From positions 1,302,001-1,366,000 of the forward strand of contig NZ_CP034036.1 in the NCBI RefSeq assembly GCF_005484965.1: a DNA stretch of 64,000 nucleotides, in the 5' to 3' direction. Both the position numbers and the translations under genes were made by a program. Below the pieces are notes generated by a model. The model did no database searches and was not told where the DNA came from. It saw only the letters and a list, made by a program, of their open reading frames with translations. This stretch comes from Brenneria nigrifluens DSM 30175 = ATCC 13028. GTDB lineage: Bacteria > Pseudomonadota > Gammaproteobacteria > Enterobacterales > Enterobacteriaceae. Below, piece by piece: positions 9,662 to 18,138 of this stretch; the stretch's first letter is position 1, and each line of letters starts with the position of its first letter.

Positions 9662-10006
9662 TCATTGCTGAATGCCATTACGCCACAGTTCCTCCAATTC
9701 GGGAGGCGCATATTCCTCCGGAACCAGCAATATCGCTTCGGCATAGTGATTTTTCTGTGGATGGCTATAGCTGATATGGATCCGATAATAAAATTGATCG
9801 CCGCGTCCGGGAGAATCAGATTTTCCGGGGTCGCGCGCCAGCGGCAATGCGTTGCGAATAGCGGCGCAAATGCGTTCCCGCTCTGACTCCGGCAGGTTGG
9901 CGAGGGCAAAACGCCGTGGTCCGGCCAGTTTGGGGATCCAGGCGATACCGCCTTCACGCGCCAGCTCTACCACGGCATCGTCATTAAGTTCAGGTAATGT
10001 CTTCAT
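9662..10006 (-). CDS. Emfourin-type inhibitor of M4 (protealysin-like) protease
   Basis: 114-residue soluble protein without a signal peptide. It resembles the emfourin family, small proteins that inhibit protealysin-like M4 metalloproteases and are encoded beside them. Supporting features are the LPELNDDAVVELAREGG start, conserved YRIHISYS and the C-terminal VPEEYAPPELEELWRNG. Its start codon directly abuts the stop of the upstream protease gene, so both are almost certainly one transcript. Role as intracellular protection is inferred from family and context. Confidence 0.85.
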   Translation of the reverse strand: MKTLPELNDDAVVELAREGGIAWIPKLAGPRRFALANLPESERERICAAIRNALPLARDPGKSDSPGRGDQFYYRIHISYSHPQKNHYAEAILLVPEEYAPPELEELWRNGIQQ

Positions 10007-11050
10007 CTACAGGCTTCCCTGAGCGGATACAACCCCTACTTTTTCCCAGGATTGCTTGACGATATCGGCCACGGACCGGTCGAAACGCTGCCCGGCGTGC
10101 TTCACGGTGTAGCGTGAAAATACCTCGAAATCGGCGTTCTGCGGCAGGGATTTATCACACAGAGCGTCATACCATATCCAGCCCGCCTTTTCCCAGGAGT
10201 AGCCGCCCAGCGCGGTCGCGGCCAGATAGAATGCGCGGTTCGGTATACCGGAGTTCAGATGCACGCCGCCGTTGTCTTCACGGGTGTTAATGTATTTGTC
10301 CATATGTGAGGGCTGCGGGTCCGTGCCCAACAGCAGATCGTCATAGGCGGTTCCCGGATTCGACATTGAGCGCAGGCCGGTGCCGTGGATCCCTTCGGCC
10401 AGCAGCTCGGCGCCAATCGTCCAATCCGCCTGCTCTGCGGTTTGCCCAAGGTGGAACTGTTTCACCATTGAACCAAAAACGTCGGACAACGATTCGTTCA
10501 AGGCGCCGGACTGTCTGAAATAGATGAGATTCGCCTCGTTTTCTATCACGCCGTGCGTCAGTTCGTGCGCCACGATATCAATGGCGATGGTGAACCGGTT
10601 GAATATCTTGCCGTCACCGTCGCCAAAGACCATTTGTTGCCCGTTCCAGAACGCATTCTGATAATTCTGACCGTAATGTACCGTGCCTGACAGCGTTAGC
10701 CCCTGATTATCCAGAGAGTTGCGCTGGAAATTCCGCCAGAAGAAATCATAGGTAACGCCCAGGTAGTCATAGGCTTCATCGGCGGCGATATCGCCGTTGC
10801 TGTCTTGTCCTTCCGCGCGCACCAGTTTGCCGGGCAACTGCTGCTGGTTTTCCGCATCGTGAATTTCGCGGTGAACCAGACCGGGAGAAGCCAATGGGTG
10901 GGGTTGCGCTATGGGGTGAGTGCTTACCATCAGAGACTGGACATGCATCAAGGTCAGCTGGGCGCAGTGGCGCTGGGCTTCTGAACCATTGGCGATGATG
11001 CGGTGCAGGATGTAGGGCGGGATGACGCTGTGAATCGGTCTGGACTTCAT
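10007..11050 (-). CDS. Protealysin-like M4 metalloprotease
   Basis: 347-residue thermolysin-family protease. There is no classical signal peptide; residues 11-15 (PPYIL) form the short-propeptide motif typical of protealysins. The zinc site is HELTH (H162, H166) with E186 (ALNESLSDVFG) as third ligand, E163 as general base, and the transition-state His at DNGGVHLNSG (H264). AAGGAGAT precedes the ATG. Protealysins are exported by unusual routes and have been linked to cleavage of host actin; that link is family knowledge, not visible here. Confidence 0.93.
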   Translation of the reverse strand: MKSRPIHSVIPPYILHRIIANGSEAQRHCAQLTLMHVQSLMVSTHPIAQPHPLASPGLVHREIHDAENQQQLPGKLVRAEGQDSNGDIAADEAYDYLGVTYDFFWRNFQRNSLDNQGLTLSGTVHYGQNYQNAFWNGQQMVFGDGDGKIFNRFTIAIDIVAHELTHGVIENEANLIYFRQSGALNESLSDVFGSMVKQFHLGQTAEQADWTIGAELLAEGIHGTGLRSMSNPGTAYDDLLLGTDPQPSHMDKYINTREDNGGVHLNSGIPNRAFYLAATALGGYSWEKAGWIWYDALCDKSLPQNADFEVFSRYTVKHAGQRFDRSVADIVKQSWEKVGVVSAQGSL

Positions 11051-11130
11051 ACCTCTATCTCCTTGAGAAAGGTGGCGATCGGCAATTCAGACGTACAGCT
11101 ACAGCGCTAAGTATAGTCCGGAAGCCGATG

Positions 11131-12513
11131 CTATGTTCGGCGTTTTTTGGCTATTGATGCGGTTCTCTTTTCCGGCACCAGCGCGGTGACCTGGCTTTCG
11201 ACCCAACCATCCTGCAGGCGGGTTTTCAAGGTTTCGCCCGGCGCGGTTTGGGCCACCTTTTTCAGCATCAGTCCAGCAGAGGTGGTGGTGACGTTATAGC
11301 CCCGCGCCAGCGTCGCCAGCGGGCTGACTCCTTCCAGGTGCGAACAGGCGGCGCCCAGCCTTTGATTATACCGGCCGAGCTGACGTTCAAGGGCGTGTTG
11401 TAACTGATAATGTAACTGTTGCAGACGTTGCTGCGCGCGGTGGATTTTCGGCTGCGGCTGTTGCTGAGCCAACCGTTGCTGGAGATGCTCGCTACGGCGC
11501 GACAGCCGTTTGAGCTGCAACTGCACCCCCTCATCTAAACGCTGGCGCAGCCTGACCAATTGGGTCTGCTGGCGCGCCAGCCGCAGCTGCGGATGCTGCT
11601 GCTGCAAACGGTGGTGCAGGCGGGTAAATTCGCGGCTGCGCTGGGCGAGATAATAATCCATCGCCATTTCCAGCCGCTGGCGCTGGGACTGTATCTGACG
11701 CAGCAGTTCGAGCTGATTGCGGCTGACCAGTTCCGCCGCCGCCGATGGCGTGGGGGCGCGCAAATCGCCGACAAAATCGGCGATGGTGACATCGGTTTCA
11801 TGGCCGACCGCGCTGACGATGGCAATGCGGCTGGCAAAAATGGCCCGCGCCACCCGTTCGTCGTTGAAGCTCCATAAATCTTCCAGCGAACCGCCGCCGC
11901 GGCCGACAATCAGCACGTCGCATTCGCCGCGCCGGTTGGCCAGTTCAATGGCGCGCACAATCTGTTGCGGCGCGTCGTTGCCTTGCACCGCTGTCGGGTA
12001 GACCACCACCGGCAGGGAAGGATCGCGCCGCTGCAATACCTGTAAAATATCGTGCAGGGCGGCGCCGCTGGCGGAGGTGATCACCCCGACTCGTCTGGGC
12101 GGGCTTGGCAATGCCTGTTTAAATTGCTGATCGAAAAGCCCTTCTGCGGCGAGCTTCTGTTTTAATTGTTCAAACTGCTGCTGCAAGAGACCATCACCCG
12201 CCGGCTGCATGCTTTCCGCCAGCAGCTGATAATCGCCGCGCGGTTCGTACAGCGTAATCGCCGCGCGAATCAGCACCTGCTGGCCGTTTTGCGGGCGAAA
12301 GGTAACACGGCGGTTGCTGTTGCGGAACATGGCGCAGCGTACCTGCGCACGCTCGTCTTTCAGCGTAAAGTACCAGTGGCCGGATGACGGCTGAGAAAAG
12401 TTGGAGATTTCACCGGAAAGCCAGATTTGCCCCATCTCCATTTCCAGCAGTTGTCGAACCGTCTGGTTCAGGCGGCTAACGGTAAAAATCGCGGCGGAGG
12501 GAAATTGGGACAT
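11131..12513 (-). CDS. xseA: Exodeoxyribonuclease VII large subunit
   Basis: 460 residues from the start MSQFPSAAIFTVSRLN, chosen because the family begins there; five further upstream codons are open but not conserved. An OB-fold (about 10-110) with WLSGEISNFSQPSSGHWYFTLKD precedes the catalytic core (VGVITSASGAALHDI, VGRGGGSLEDLW) and a long Gln/Leu/Arg-rich coiled coil. With XseB it degrades single-stranded DNA to acid-insoluble oligonucleotides. It is divergent from guaB. Confidence 0.96.
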   Translation of the reverse strand: MSQFPSAAIFTVSRLNQTVRQLLEMEMGQIWLSGEISNFSQPSSGHWYFTLKDERAQVRCAMFRNSNRRVTFRPQNGQQVLIRAAITLYEPRGDYQLLAESMQPAGDGLLQQQFEQLKQKLAAEGLFDQQFKQALPSPPRRVGVITSASGAALHDILQVLQRRDPSLPVVVYPTAVQGNDAPQQIVRAIELANRRGECDVLIVGRGGGSLEDLWSFNDERVARAIFASRIAIVSAVGHETDVTIADFVGDLRAPTPSAAAELVSRNQLELLRQIQSQRQRLEMAMDYYLAQRSREFTRLHHRLQQQHPQLRLARQQTQLVRLRQRLDEGVQLQLKRLSRRSEHLQQRLAQQQPQPKIHRAQQRLQQLHYQLQHALERQLGRYNQRLGAACSHLEGVSPLATLARGYNVTTTSAGLMLKKVAQTAPGETLKTRLQDGWVESQVTALVPEKRTASIAKKRRT

Positions 12514-12606
12514 TGTGAGCCAGATCAAATTTTAAAACAGTGGCTTAATTGATTGATACTACCTGCCTGCAACAGGTAATCAAGCATTTTATCAAAAAAA
12601 TGCTGG

Positions 12607-12632
12607 AGGCAACCGGTTACGCTCTGTATAAT
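12607..12632 (+). promoter_or_regulatory. guaB promoter -10 and PurR-type operator
   Basis: A near-perfect -10 box TATAAT lies at 12627-12632, about 54 bases before guaB. Directly upstream, 12607-12622 reads AGGCAACCGGTTACGC, close to the PurR box consensus ACGCAAACGNTTNCGT and like the site I recall at E. coli guaB. Binding there would block the promoter when hypoxanthine or guanine is plentiful. The -10 box is clear; the operator call is by similarity. Confidence 0.7.
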
Positions 12633-12685
12633 GCCACGGCAATATTTTATCCGTTCTTCACATCCACCTTGGTGAGATATTGCCC

Positions 12686-14152
12686 ATGTTACGTATCGCT
12701 AAAGAAGCACTGACGTTTGACGACGTTCTCCTTGTTCCCGCCCATTCCACCGTTCTGCCCAACACGGCTGATTTAACCACTCAACTGACGAAAACCATTC
12801 GCCTGAATATTCCTATGCTGTCCGCCGCGATGGATACCGTAACGGAATCCAGTCTGGCGATTGCGCTGGCTCAGGAGGGCGGTCTGGGATTTATCCACAA
12901 GAATATGTCTATTGAGCGTCAGGCTGAAGAAGTCAGCCGGGTCAAAAAATATGAAAGCGGCGTGGTTATCGACCCTAAGACCGTTACCCCGACGACGACG
13001 CTGCGTCAGGTAAAAGAGCTGACCGAACGTAACGGGTTTGCCGGTTACCCTGTCGTCGCCGAAGGCAATGAGCTGGTCGGTATCATCACCGGCCGTGACG
13101 TTCGCTTTGTCACCGATTTGGATCTGCCGGTCAGCGCGGTGATGACTCCCAAACCGCGCCTGGTAACGGTAAAAGACGCCGAAGCCCGCGAAGTCGTTCT
13201 GCAAAGAATGCATGAAAAACGCGTTGAGAAAGCGCTGGTGGTGGATGACCAGTTTCATCTGCTCGGCATGATCACCGTAAAAGATTTCCAGAAAGCGGAA
13301 CGTAAACCCAACGCCTGTAAAGACGAACACGGCCGTCTGCGCGTAGGGGCGGCCGTCGGCGCCGGTGACGGCAACGAAGAACGTATCGACGCGCTGGTTG
13401 CGGCGGGCGTTGATGTTTTGTTGATCGACTCTTCACACGGCCATTCCGAAGGGGTGTTGCAGCGTATCCGCGATGCCCGCGCCAAATATCCGAACCTGCC
13501 GATTATCGGCGGCAACGTGGCGACGGCCGCGGGCGCAAAAGCGCTGGCGGACGCCGGCGTCAGCGCGGTTAAAGTGGGTATCGGCCCCGGCTCTATTTGT
13601 ACCACCCGTATCGTCACCGGCGTGGGCGTACCGCAGATCACCGCAATCTCCGACGCGGTCGAAGCGCTGGAAGGCACTGGTATTCCTGTGATTGCCGACG
13701 GCGGTATCCGCTTCTCCGGCGATATCGCCAAAGCGATAGCCGCAGGGGCCGCCTGTGTGATGGTGGGCTCGATGCTGGCCGGTACCGAAGAGTCTCCCGG
13801 CGAGATCGAACTGTATCAGGGGCGCTCTTTCAAATCCTACCGCGGAATGGGGTCGCTGGGGGCGATGTCCAAAGGCTCTTCCGATCGCTACTTCCAGAGC
13901 GACAATGCGGCGGACAAACTGGTGCCGGAGGGTATCGAAGGGCGCGTGGCTTACAAAGGCCGTCTGAAAGAGATCGTCCATCAACAAATGGGGGGGCTGC
14001 GCTCCTGTATGGGCCTGACCGGATGCGGCACGATCGATGCGCTGCGTACCCAGGCCGAGTTTGTGCGCATCAGCGGCGCCGGTATTCAGGAAAGCCACGT
14101 CCACGACGTTACCATTACCAAGGAATCGCCGAATTACCGCATGGGTTCATAA
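12686..14152 (+). CDS. guaB: IMP dehydrogenase
   Basis: 488 residues from ATG (MLRIAKEALTFDDVLLVP), preceded by GGTGAG; an in-frame TTG two codons earlier is not the family start. The TIM barrel is interrupted by a CBS pair (about residues 93-205). The catalytic cysteine is in GIGPGSICTTRIVTG and the flap in the GMGSLGAM region. The enzyme oxidises IMP to XMP, the first committed step to GMP. guaA follows, forming the standard guaBA unit. Confidence 0.97.
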   Translation: MLRIAKEALTFDDVLLVPAHSTVLPNTADLTTQLTKTIRLNIPMLSAAMDTVTESSLAIALAQEGGLGFIHKNMSIERQAEEVSRVKKYESGVVIDPKTVTPTTTLRQVKELTERNGFAGYPVVAEGNELVGIITGRDVRFVTDLDLPVSAVMTPKPRLVTVKDAEAREVVLQRMHEKRVEKALVVDDQFHLLGMITVKDFQKAERKPNACKDEHGRLRVGAAVGAGDGNEERIDALVAAGVDVLLIDSSHGHSEGVLQRIRDARAKYPNLPIIGGNVATAAGAKALADAGVSAVKVGIGPGSICTTRIVTGVGVPQITAISDAVEALEGTGIPVIADGGIRFSGDIAKAIAAGAACVMVGSMLAGTEESPGEIELYQGRSFKSYRGMGSLGAMSKGSSDRYFQSDNAADKLVPEGIEGRVAYKGRLKEIVHQQMGGLRSCMGLTGCGTIDALRTQAEFVRISGAGIQESHVHDVTITKESPNYRMGS

Positions 14153-14180
14153 GGTGATTTGCAGGCTGATTTAAAGCGTT

Positions 14181-14205
14181 AAACCCGGTACTATTCGCCG
14201 GGTTT
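14181..14205 (+). terminator. Hairpin between guaB and guaA
   Basis: Perfect 8-bp stem AAACCCGG/CCGGGTTT with a nine-base loop, without a strong T tract. It may act as partial terminator or RNA-stabilising element between the two genes of the operon. Confidence 0.5.
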
Positions 14206-14246
14206 AATCATTATTGCTTCAATTCGTATTTTGGAACACGCCTCTT

Positions 14247-15824
14247 ATGACAGAAAACATTCATCAACACCGCATTCTTATTCTGGATTTCGGCTCGCAA
14301 TACACGCAGCTGGTTGCACGACGCATTCGTGAACTGGGCGTTTATTGCGAACTGTGGGCATGGGATGTCACAGAAGCGCAGATCCGCGAATTTAACCCTA
14401 ACGGGATTATCCTTTCCGGCGGTCCGGAAAGCACCACCGAATTTGATAGCCCGCGGGCGCCGGAGTATGTTTTCCAGGCCGGCGTGCCGGTGTTGGGCGT
14501 CTGCTATGGTATGCAGACGATGGCGATGCAGTTGGGCGGTCGCGTTGAAGGTTCCAATGAACGTGAGTTCGGCTATGCCCAGGTTGAAGTGAAAACCGAC
14601 AGCGCGCTGGTGCGCGACATTCAGGATGCGATAAGTGCGGAAGGCGCGCCGCTGCTGGATGTATGGATGAGCCACGGGGATAAAGTGACGTCCATCCCCG
14701 CTGATTTTGTCACGATAGCCAGTACCGATACCTGCCCGTTCGCCATTATGGCCAACGAAGAGAAGCGTTTTTACGGCGTACAGTTCCACCCGGAAGTGAC
14801 GCACACCCGTCAGGGGCAGCGTCTGTTGGAACGTTTTGTGCGCGATATCTGTCAGTGCGAGGCGTTGTGGACGCCCGCCAAGATTATTGACGACGCGGTG
14901 GCGCGTATTCGTCAGCAGGTGGGGGACGATCATGTCATCCTCGGCCTGTCCGGCGGGGTCGACTCCTCGGTCACGGCGATGCTGCTGCACCGCGCCATTG
15001 GTAAACGCCTCACCTGCGTATTCGTGGATAACGGATTGCTGCGTCTGAATGAAGCCGATCAGGTACTGGAGATGTTTGGCGACCATTTCGGCCTGAATAT
15101 TGTGCATGTGCCGGCAGAGGCGCGTTTCCTGAGCGCGCTGGCCGGGATTGACGACCCGGAAGTGAAGCGTAAAACCATCGGCCGCGTATTTGTCGAGGTG
15201 TTTGACGAAGAAGCCTGCAAACAGGACCTGGTCAAATGGCTGGCGCAGGGCACCATCTACCCGGACGTTATCGAATCCGCCGCGTCGGCAACCGGTAAAG
15301 CGCACGTCATCAAATCGCACCACAACGTCGGCGGACTGCCGAAAGAGATGAAACTGGGCCTGGTGGAACCGCTGAAAGAGCTGTTCAAGGATGAAGTGCG
15401 CAAAATCGGCCTGGAACTGGGCTTGCCGTACAATATGCTGTTCCGCCATCCGTTCCCGGGGCCGGGGCTGGGCGTGCGCGTGCTGGGCGAAGTGAAGAAA
15501 GAGTACTGCGACCTGCTGCGCCGCGCGGACGCGATCTTTATCGAAGAACTGCACAAAGCCGAGCTGTACGACAAAGTGAGCCAGGCCTTTACCGTCTTCC
15601 TGCCGGTGCGCTCCGTCGGCGTAATGGGCGACGGCCGTAAGTACGATTGGGTCGTTTCGTTGCGCGCGGTGGAAACCATCGACTTTATGACCGCCCACTG
15701 GGCGCACCTGCCGTACGAATTCCTCGGCCGCGTATCCAACCGCATCATCAACGAAGTGGACGGCATCTCCCGCGTGGTTTACGACGTGTCTGGCAAGCCG
15801 CCGGCGACGATTGAGTGGGAGTAG
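14247..15824 (+). CDS. guaA: GMP synthase (glutamine-hydrolysing)
   Basis: 525 residues starting MTENIHQHRILILDFGSQ (11 upstream codons are open but not conserved). The class I glutamine amidotransferase domain has nucleophile LGVCYGMQ and the His/Glu pair FHPEVTH. The ATP-pyrophosphatase domain carries the PP-loop LSGGVDSS, and the C-terminal dimerisation domain ends PPATIEWE. It aminates XMP to GMP. A terminator follows. Confidence 0.97.
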   Translation: MTENIHQHRILILDFGSQYTQLVARRIRELGVYCELWAWDVTEAQIREFNPNGIILSGGPESTTEFDSPRAPEYVFQAGVPVLGVCYGMQTMAMQLGGRVEGSNEREFGYAQVEVKTDSALVRDIQDAISAEGAPLLDVWMSHGDKVTSIPADFVTIASTDTCPFAIMANEEKRFYGVQFHPEVTHTRQGQRLLERFVRDICQCEALWTPAKIIDDAVARIRQQVGDDHVILGLSGGVDSSVTAMLLHRAIGKRLTCVFVDNGLLRLNEADQVLEMFGDHFGLNIVHVPAEARFLSALAGIDDPEVKRKTIGRVFVEVFDEEACKQDLVKWLAQGTIYPDVIESAASATGKAHVIKSHHNVGGLPKEMKLGLVEPLKELFKDEVRKIGLELGLPYNMLFRHPFPGPGLGVRVLGEVKKEYCDLLRRADAIFIEELHKAELYDKVSQAFTVFLPVRSVGVMGDGRKYDWVVSLRAVETIDFMTAHWAHLPYEFLGRVSNRIINEVDGISRVVYDVSGKPPATIEWE

Positions 15825-15858
15825 GCTTGTTTATAAATAGCTGATAACTAAATTAACT

Positions 15859-15883
15859 AAGCTCGCCTTTGCGGGCTTTTTTG
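15859..15883 (+). terminator. Rho-independent terminator of guaBA
   Basis: AAGCTCGC-ctt-TGCGGGCTTTTTTG: a short GC stem (GCTCGC with GCGGGC) followed by six T, 35 bases after the guaA stop. Typical position and form. Confidence 0.8.
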
Positions 15884-16074
15884 TTTTTATATCTGGTTGG
15901 TTTGAGTAACGGGAAGCTTATCGTTTCCATGCCAGAGCTTGTTACGACCATTATGTTTTTTTACTGACCGGCGAGCGGCTAGAACTTGAGACGCTGCACA
16001 GCATTGAAGACTAACTTTACGAAGCCCCTTTAAATGGGCTTCGGAGTTCCGTTGGTTCATTAGTGTCAATGCAA

Positions 16075-16476
16075 TCACACGGCAGCTTTCGCCACGGCAA
16101 AGCTGTCTTCAAACAGGCGAAAGCGAGTGATTTCGCCGTTCTCAACAGTGAAATCGAAGCAAAATTCTGACTCAATTAGCTTATCTGTTCGCAAAACGCG
16201 AGACGCAAGCTCTCCGATTGCGACGACCCGATTGCCTTGCGACAGGATTTCTCGCACCGAGAAAGCCTCAGATGCGATCTGCTCTCTGATCTGCGCGTAG
16301 AACTCCGCGGCACCTGCCTTCCCGATTTTGCGACCGATCCAAGGCACGACGCTCGTATCGCCCGCGACAAACCAATCAACTTTCTCGCTGACTAACTCCG
16401 CGATCTTTTCAACAGGTTCGCCTGAGCCAGCACGGCGGAAGAATTCTTCGATGACTGCGCGGGGGGAAATGCTCAT
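16075..16476 (-). CDS. SnoaL/NTF2-like fold protein
   Basis: About 133 residues from MSISPRAVIEEFFRRAGSGE, the most likely start. It has the NTF2-like (SnoaL or ketosteroid-isomerase-like) pattern: an N-terminal helix, then KVDWFVAGD, a central AAEFYAQIREQIASE helix and beta strands VVAIGELASRV and EFCFDFTVENGEITRFRLFEDS. Such proteins bind or isomerise small hydrophobic molecules; no substrate can be named. It is divergent from the TetR gene about 100 bases away, a common pairing that suggests the regulator controls it. Confidence 0.7.
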   Translation of the reverse strand: MSISPRAVIEEFFRRAGSGEPVEKIAELVSEKVDWFVAGDTSVVPWIGRKIGKAGAAEFYAQIREQIASEAFSVREILSQGNRVVAIGELASRVLRTDKLIESEFCFDFTVENGEITRFRLFEDSFAVAKAAV

Positions 16477-16577
16477 GGTGCGATTCCTTTTCTGTAGTGA
16501 TAATTCAATAAATGCTATTGCCAATAACGGCGTGGGTCAATAGAATATTGTAGTGAAAATTACAAAAGGATAACGTC

Positions 16578-17165
16578 ATGACACAACGCGGCCGCCCGCG
16601 CGGTTTTGACCGGAACACCGCCCTTCAGTCGATGATGGAGGTATTCTGGACGCGCGGCTATGAAGGGGCGCAACTGGTTGATCTCACGGCAGCAGCCGGA
16701 ATTGCGCCTCCAAGCTTTTATGCAGCTTTTGGCTCTAAGGAGGAAGCATTTTGTGAGGCGGTGGATCACTATATTGCGACGGTCGGAGCAAGACCGATGC
16801 AGGAATTAGATAACGCCGCAACTCTACGTGAAGGACTGGAGCGGATGCTTCTTGCCAGCGTTGATGTTGCTTTATCAACGTCACCTGGTGGCTGTCTGCT
16901 GATTCTTGGCGTTGTGAACTGTCTCCCGGAGAATGAAGCGGCACGGGCGTACCTCAAAGTTGCGCGAAACAAGACGCGCGAACTCATACATACGCGCCTT
17001 GAATATGCTCGCGCTACTGGAGAACTGCCCCCTGAATGCGACATTAAGCAACGCTCTGCGTTTATCCACGGCGTCATGCAGATGATCTCATTTCAGGCAA
17101 GGGACGGCGCAAGCCGCGATGAACTTGAAGCTTTGATTGCTCCCGCGCTTGGCGTTCTGAATTAG
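16578..17165 (+). CDS. TetR/AcrR-family transcriptional regulator
   Basis: 195 residues. N-terminal helix-turn-helix: RGFDRNTALQSMMEVFWTRG followed by TAAAGIAPPSFYAAFGSKE (residues about 8-55), with the TetR signature FYAAFGSKEEAF. The C-terminal ligand-binding part resembles the AefR/YxaF-like group with a Cys in SPGGCLLILGVVNC. It starts after AAAGGATAACGTC. Likely repressor of itself and the divergent NTF2-like gene. Base composition is a little more AT-rich than neighbours, hinting at transfer. Confidence 0.85.
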   Translation: MTQRGRPRGFDRNTALQSMMEVFWTRGYEGAQLVDLTAAAGIAPPSFYAAFGSKEEAFCEAVDHYIATVGARPMQELDNAATLREGLERMLLASVDVALSTSPGGCLLILGVVNCLPENEAARAYLKVARNKTRELIHTRLEYARATGELPPECDIKQRSAFIHGVMQMISFQARDGASRDELEALIAPALGVLN

Positions 17166-17548
17166 TGACGTGAAGGATGGTCAGAATCTTAGCTTAGCGC
17201 CAACCGGGGCGGAAAGGCAAAAGCACCGTTTGGCAACGGGCTTTCTGTGGCAGCAGATGGTAATGGCCCTAGGGCAGGATACAGAGTGAGATACTGCCGA
17301 TGAGGGGCGCTACTATCCCCTGGAGTTGAACATGGCATTTTTCATGGTTTCATAGATCTAAATTTATGTAATTTACTGATTTTATGATTATTTATTTTTA
17401 AATCTATAACTGAATGGAATTGAACGGCGCTCCTATCCCGGTAAAAATGTAAAGATGACCAAATTCGCCTTATTGGTGCATGAGTTTCACCAGTACCGTG
17501 CAAAAGAACGGAACGGTAAAACGAATAGGTCGGCTGAGCGGGGTGGGG
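17166..17548. other. Gene-free spacer, probably decayed DNA
   Basis: No credible gene in about 380 bases. Composition changes sharply: a GC-rich first half and a very AT-rich stretch at about 17335-17410. Two short similar blocks, GGCGCTACTATCCC (near 17306) and GGCGCTCCTATCCC (near 17428), lie about 120 bases apart in the same orientation and may be remains of a duplicated or mobile segment. Confidence 0.4.
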
Positions 17549-17971
17549 TCAATCGTGCGGCACTGATTTTAAAAACTGTTCCAGCATTTCCTTCAGCATC
17601 TGCGCTTCGGCGCTGCCATAGGCATCTTCGAGCTTACCCTGATGATCGTTAACCCGGCTGTTTTGCTTATCCAATACCGCCTTACCGTTATCGGAGATAA
17701 ATAAGCGCACCTTGCGTCGGTCCTGTTCATCAGGCAGGCGATACACCAGTGCTTCGCTGACCATTTTATCAATGATTTTCGTCAGGGTAGGGAAATTCTG
17801 CGTCAGATTGTCGGAAAGCTCGCGCATGGTCAGGCCATTGTTTTCCGAGATGGATTTCAACGCACGCCAGTGCTCCAGAGTGATCCCCTCCAGAGATAAC
17901 TGGCGGTTAACCTGACGGTTAGCCTGCACCAGCAGATGAGCAAGATATTGGTTTATTGGTTTTTCCGACAT
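17549..17971 (-). CDS. MarR-family transcriptional regulator
   Basis: 140 residues from MSEKPINQYLAHLLVQANRQ (upstream in-frame codons are not conserved). Winged helix-turn-helix of MarR type: LEHWRALKSISENNGLTMRELSDNL, then FPTLTKIIDKMVSEALVYRLPDEQDRRKVRLFIS, the recognition helix and wing. It is transcribed away from the importer/dehydrogenase operon that begins at 18139, so it is the best candidate for that operon's regulator. A loose dyad around GCATAGATCTTGC near 18092 could be its site; this is a guess. Confidence 0.85.
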   Translation of the reverse strand: MSEKPINQYLAHLLVQANRQVNRQLSLEGITLEHWRALKSISENNGLTMRELSDNLTQNFPTLTKIIDKMVSEALVYRLPDEQDRRKVRLFISDNGKAVLDKQNSRVNDHQGKLEDAYGSAEAQMLKEMLEQFLKSVPHD

Positions 17972-18138
17972 AATGCGCGCACGAGCATGATGATATAGAT
18001 ATGGAGACGATGTTAGCATGTTATTTCACCCCGATCACTGGCGATTCCGGTGATTTTTCTTCGGTTGTTTTTCGTTTGTAATTAGAGTTGCATAGATCTT
18101 GCATGGTCACACTACCTGCATAGTCCTGAGATACAGCC

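Noticed and set aside
14211..15707. 498-codon reverse frame opposite guaA
   Set aside because: Shadow of a well-identified gene; no domain seen.
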